A stretch of 64,000 bases of DNA. Origin: Bacteroidota bacterium (GTDB lineage: Bacteria > Bacteroidota > Bacteroidia > UKL13-3). The notes under the pieces were generated by a model that made no database searches, was not told where the DNA came from, and worked only from the letters and a program-made list of their open reading frames with translations. Shown here piece after piece: positions 60,964-64,000 of the stretch; position 1 is the stretch's first letter, and each line of letters begins with the position of its first letter. A program made the position numbers and the translations under genes. The DNA lies in assembly GCA_013298895.1 (NCBI GenBank), contig JAAFJM010000008.1:62001-126000 (forward strand), given 5' to 3'.

Positions 60964-61464
60964 ATGAATAAAATAAAATTTTTAATAATGCTTTTCAATT
61001 TTATTTTTTATGTAAACGCATACGCACAAACCAACATTATCTATCACGATACTTTAATTAATCAAATTGATAGTAATGGCATAAAAAATGGGCTTTGGAT
61101 AGAATTTGCAAACCCTCAATTAGTGACTGTTTCAAATATTATTAGCAGGGGTTATTATAAAGAAAATAAAAAGGTTGGATTATGGTATTATTATTATCAA
61201 TCTGATTATACAGGACTTTCAAGTATTGTAGAATATTTTTCTAATGGTAGTTTAATTGAAATGTTTGGAGATAATAAAATATTTATTAACGAGGATTCTT
61301 CTGAAATTAAATTAATTCAAAATAACAAAATGCTTGTTGTTTGTAAAAGAACTAAAGCAAAATATTATATATGTAAATACTACCAAAGGCCTAACAGGAA
61401 GCCAATAATAAAACGAAAAAATACTTTTGATGAATGCTATGATTTTATGAGTAGAGTTTGGTGA
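60964..61464 (+). CDS. Exported MORN-like protein, second candidate immunity partner
   Basis: A 166-residue protein with a signal peptide (IKFLIMLFNFIFYVNAYAQ) and two MORN-like units: DSNGIKNGLWIEF and GYYKENKKVGLWYYYY, then VEYFSNGSL. The C-terminal third is basic (YYQRPNRKPIIKRKN). It has only about half the repeat content of the 60164 protein and precedes the second lipoprotein by 48 bases. Confidence 0.66.
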   Translation: MNKIKFLIMLFNFIFYVNAYAQTNIIYHDTLINQIDSNGIKNGLWIEFANPQLVTVSNIISRGYYKENKKVGLWYYYYQSDYTGLSSIVEYFSNGSLIEMFGDNKIFINEDSSEIKLIQNNKMLVVCKRTKAKYYICKYYQRPNRKPIIKRKNTFDECYDFMSRVW

Positions 61465-61512
61465 AAGATTTTTTTAAAAAGAACATTATTTATAAACTAA
61501 AATACTGATAAA

Positions 61513-63756
61513 ATGAAAAGTACGGTTCACATTTTAAAGTTACTAGTAGTAGTAGGATTATTAGTAGGCTCATGCAAATCAAAAGTTCAAACTTTTAATG
61601 GCTCACCTACTACATTTATCGAACCACGAAAAATAACGGTTTCAGATACAATTGTTAAAAATTATCCCCTTCAACTTTTAAACAATCCTATTGACCCAAC
61701 ATTTAAAGTATATACTCCGCAACAGAACTATGAAATGGCTTTTACGGATTTGAAAAACATGTTAGAAGGCAAAAGTGAACCTAACTTTGAAAGAGCAGTA
61801 TATCTTAGCGAAAATCCATACTACAATAGCAAATTTACCTACAAAGCTTTTCAAAATAGCATTACCCAAAAGCTGGAATTAATTCAAAACCTTATAAATG
61901 CAAATGATAAAAGTGATAGCATGGATTTTGGTGCAAAAGTTAACGAATATGGTAGGTTCAAATTAGCCGACATTAGGTATTTACCAAAAGAAAAAAAAGA
62001 ATTGTACCGAAAAGCACTAAGCAATTGGGCAGTTTTCAAATACATTACCGACACCGTTTTTATAAAAAGCACTTTCCTTACCTATTACCATGCGCCATAT
62101 TCTTATGCCACTTCCGACCCTTTTGGAATGAAAAATTGGGGTAATTCGCAAGTAATGAATTTGCTTATTTCAGAAAAAAATCAAGGCAATTGTTTTGCAT
62201 TAACTGCCCTTTACAAAATACTTTCTGACCGATTAAATGCAGATGCAAGACTTTGCACCGCACCGCAACACATATACATACAAAACAAAGACCCAAAAGG
62301 ACAATATTATAATGTAGAACTTGCCACAGCAGGACACCCAGGAGATGGCATTATACAAACACTTACCTGTACCCCAAGCGAAGCCATTACGAGCGGAATT
62401 GCTTTAAGAGATTACAACACAAAACAAAGTATAGGTTTATGTATAGTAAACCTTGCCAAAAGCTATGAACATAAATTTAATACCAAAGACAATGAATTTT
62501 TATTGCGTTGTGCCGAATTAGTGTTACAACACGATTCACTTAACTTAAATGCACTGCTTTTAAAACAACTAGTGTTGGACACTAGAGTTACAAACTATGC
62601 AGCACAACACCACCTAAACAGCATAGCCCAACTAAAGCAAGACAAAGACATTTTGCATTTGGTAAATAAATTAGAAAAACAAACTGCATTGCTTTACCAA
62701 TTAGGCTATAGAGAAATGCCTCATGAAATGCAAGAACAAATTATGCATCCATTTGGTTACGACACAAAAAAATGGAATCATGTTTCACAAAATGCAAGAC
62801 CTTTTACTAGCATAAAAGTACAAGACCCCAAAGACGAAGAATATTGGACATTGACCAAAGGAATGTTTAAGGAAATTTGGGAGCCAACTGAAAAAGAAAC
62901 TTATGGACATTATACCGTGAGTGCATCAAGTAAAAAACTTATAAAAATTGATACTACAACAAGCCAAACTGTATTAATAGACCCTGTTGCTTTTGCCTAT
63001 GATTTTGGAGCAAGAATGTATGATGCAAGGATTGGACATTTCGTGAGTGTTGACCCGTTGCAAGCTAAATATCCTGGTTTAAGTCCATATAATTCCTTTG
63101 CTAATAATCCTATTTATTTCAAAGACCCAGATGGTAGAGAAATATATCCTACCACACAGTTTAAAGCATCTTCATATTATCCGATTTTAAAAAATCTATT
63201 GACTAATAATAGTACATTTGGACTTATAGCAGGTGAATTTGCCAAGAAGGGACATCAAAATGTTCGAATTGGTGTAGATGCATTTCAAATACCCTTTAAT
63301 AAAGGAGGTGTTACTAGTATGCAAACTTCACCAGTGGAAATTTTTGGAATTTCTACTGGTGAAACTGAGTATGCAGCTGTAATGAATCTCCGTGAACATA
63401 AATCGAATGATTTAGGAAAAGCAGCCCTGTTAATACATGAGTTTGTCCATTTATATGTTGATGTAAAGGCAGGTCGGGACAATAGCCAACATGATAAGTG
63501 GGATGATTATATGTTTCTTATGCAAGGAGCACTTAAAGAGTATAGCGATGATAATAATTTGAAACTAACCAATATTCAAATAAAAGAAATTAGTGTTGTA
63601 TCTGCTGGAAGTGGTACGACTATATTTAATAATTATGTAAAAGATATGGCAGAAAAAAACAAAACTGATATAAAGGTTGAAGAGAAAAGTCTTAAACAAC
63701 GTGTTAGTAATTTAGCTTCGATTCCTGATAAAAAGTCAGAAGAGGTAAAAAAATAG
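61513..63756 (+). CDS. Transglutaminase-like / RHS-core / HExxH lipoprotein
   Basis: A 747-residue lipoprotein with intact signal LVVVGLLVGSC (Cys21). Transglutaminase-like domain with Cys227, His253, Asn267 and Glu269; TPR-like part with YEHKFNTKDNEFLLRCAELV. RHS-type core at ~495-545 (YDFGARMYDARIGHF, SVDPLQAKYPGLSPYN, FKDPDGREI). The C-terminus has HEFVH at 642-646 in LLIHEFVHLYVD and downstream acidic residues, a gluzincin-like HExxH. The first ~490 residues are close to the 57427 protein, the C-terminus unrelated: a shared carrier with an exchanged tip. Confidence 0.8.
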   Translation: MKSTVHILKLLVVVGLLVGSCKSKVQTFNGSPTTFIEPRKITVSDTIVKNYPLQLLNNPIDPTFKVYTPQQNYEMAFTDLKNMLEGKSEPNFERAVYLSENPYYNSKFTYKAFQNSITQKLELIQNLINANDKSDSMDFGAKVNEYGRFKLADIRYLPKEKKELYRKALSNWAVFKYITDTVFIKSTFLTYYHAPYSYATSDPFGMKNWGNSQVMNLLISEKNQGNCFALTALYKILSDRLNADARLCTAPQHIYIQNKDPKGQYYNVELATAGHPGDGIIQTLTCTPSEAITSGIALRDYNTKQSIGLCIVNLAKSYEHKFNTKDNEFLLRCAELVLQHDSLNLNALLLKQLVLDTRVTNYAAQHHLNSIAQLKQDKDILHLVNKLEKQTALLYQLGYREMPHEMQEQIMHPFGYDTKKWNHVSQNARPFTSIKVQDPKDEEYWTLTKGMFKEIWEPTEKETYGHYTVSASSKKLIKIDTTTSQTVLIDPVAFAYDFGARMYDARIGHFVSVDPLQAKYPGLSPYNSFANNPIYFKDPDGREIYPTTQFKASSYYPILKNLLTNNSTFGLIAGEFAKKGHQNVRIGVDAFQIPFNKGGVTSMQTSPVEIFGISTGETEYAAVMNLREHKSNDLGKAALLIHEFVHLYVDVKAGRDNSQHDKWDDYMFLMQGALKEYSDDNNLKLTNIQIKEISVVSAGSGTTIFNNYVKDMAEKNKTDIKVEEKSLKQRVSNLASIPDKKSEEVKK
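61978..62120 (+). repeat. 143-bp segment identical to 57670-57812
   Basis: Second copy of the identical stretch within the second lipoprotein gene; differences resume on either side (for example at 62121, T for A at 57813). Confidence 0.8.
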
Positions 63757-63771
63757 AAAATTAACTAAAAA

Positions 63772-64000
63772 ATGAGTTTAAATAACAAGATATTAGTAAG
63801 ATATAATTGGATAGTTTTGCTGTCTTTTTTTTATGTAGCTTCATGTCAAGAAAGCATATTAGATAAATGGGATGCGAATCAATACAAAATTAATAAAGCA
63901 TTGATAAGTTATGCCAAAGAGATTTCACAGGCTTCCAAAAATAATAATAATAATAAGTTCCTTAAGTTTATTTTTCCTCCCGACACCACCTATAATTTTA
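63772..64000 (+). CDS. Lipoprotein, partial, runs off the right edge
   Basis: ATG 63772, 76 codons visible without a stop. Signal WIVLLSFFYVASC with the lipid Cys at residue 24, then QESILDKWDANQY and an Asn run. No recognised domain. It begins 15 bases after the second toxin-like lipoprotein, the position expected for that gene's immunity partner. Too short to say more. Confidence 0.6.
   Translation, partial: MSLNNKILVRYNWIVLLSFFYVASCQESILDKWDANQYKINKALISYAKEISQASKNNNNNKFLKFIFPPDTTYNF

Larger units (their letters stand above)
52766..64000 (+). mobile_element. Left part of a genomic island inserted at tRNA-Lys
   Basis: Starts beside tRNA-Lys and contains a tyrosine recombinase, an excisionase-like protein, a nuclease-like protein and a cluster of exported transglutaminase-like/RHS-core proteins. 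I looked for a second copy of the tRNA 3' end (TTCGAATCCCAGCGGGATCA) inside the window and found none, so the right end, if it exists, lies beyond 64000. Whether the cargo was brought by this recombinase is inferred from order and orientation only. Confidence 0.6.

Noticed and set aside
52766-64000. Prophage
   Set aside because: No capsid, tail, terminase or lysis genes are seen beside the integrase; a genomic island is the safer name.

Overview
The window is a stretch of AT-rich bacterial chromosome that almost certainly comes from a Bacteroidota member. The support is a gldE-gldD pair (gliding-motility genes known from this phylum), a TonB-dependent receptor with a carboxypeptidase-like N-terminal domain, LruC-domain proteins, a GSCFA protein, leucine dehydrogenase, the nusB / DUF1573 / yajC / coaE order, and several TAnnTTTG-type -7 boxes. 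The class within the phylum cannot be fixed from the sequence alone.

Layout. 1-5.9 kb: the 5' part of gyrB (minus strand, running off the left edge), a BrkB/YihY membrane protein overlapping a FlK-type thioesterase, a GSCFA protein with a small partner, and a PIN-PhoH ATPase with a histone-H1-like tail. 5.9-6.75 kb: three copies of a ~74-bp palindrome-rich repeat beside a frameshifted IS200-like (REP-associated) transposase. 6.75-14.2 kb: a long, tightly overlapping minus-strand operon. In transcription order it holds a membrane protein, a SpeD-like decarboxylase, a DUF4178 zinc-ribbon membrane protein, a previously easy-to-miss 58-residue membrane protein, DUF350, a membrane-fused spermidine-synthase-like protein, a Tat/lipoprotein-type flavin oxidoreductase and a polytopic membrane protein. 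It reads as a polyamine-like, envelope-linked pathway. 14.2-15.6 kb: marC and two small membrane proteins. 15.7-19 kb: korB and korA (2-oxoacid:ferredoxin oxidoreductase) with a broken four-helix-bundle gene between them. 19.1-23.8 kb: gldE-gldD, RidA, dihydroorotase, a Crp-family regulator and an acetyltransferase. 23.9-28.1 kb: two tandem copies of a lipoprotein + LruC-domain secreted protein pair. 28.3-42.4 kb: thiolase, the tRNA hydroxylase TrhO, a histidine kinase, small unknowns, an alpha/beta hydrolase, a GH53 lipoprotein, an acyltransferase, a large TonB receptor, DUF4783 and diaminopimelate decarboxylase. 42.5-52.6 kb: clpC, leucine dehydrogenase, nusB-DUF1573-yajC-coaE, small unknowns and an ABC-F ATPase.

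52.7 kb to the right edge: a tRNA-Lys(TTT) gene followed by a tyrosine recombinase reading away from it, an excisionase-like helix-turn-helix protein and cargo. This looks like the left end of an integrated genomic island whose right end lies outside the window. The cargo is the most unusual part: one exported protein and two long lipoproteins share a transglutaminase-like core with exactly the same Cys/His/Asn spacing. In the two lipoproteins this core is followed by a single short RHS-type core motif (no YD/RHS repeats) and then by a different zinc-metalloprotease-like C-terminus (HExxHxxGxxH in one, HExxH in the other). Three small exported proteins, two with MORN/YwqK-like repeats, lie between the two lipoproteins, and another lipoprotein follows at the edge. 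The layout is that of a polymorphic-toxin locus with candidate immunity genes, but in an unusual lipoprotein, repeat-less form.

Three genes carry apparent single-base frameshifts (transposase, four-helix-bundle gene, first RHS-core lipoprotein). Two lie at short homopolymers, so assembly error must be weighed against real decay or phase variation. Motif positions were read by eye; no database search was run.
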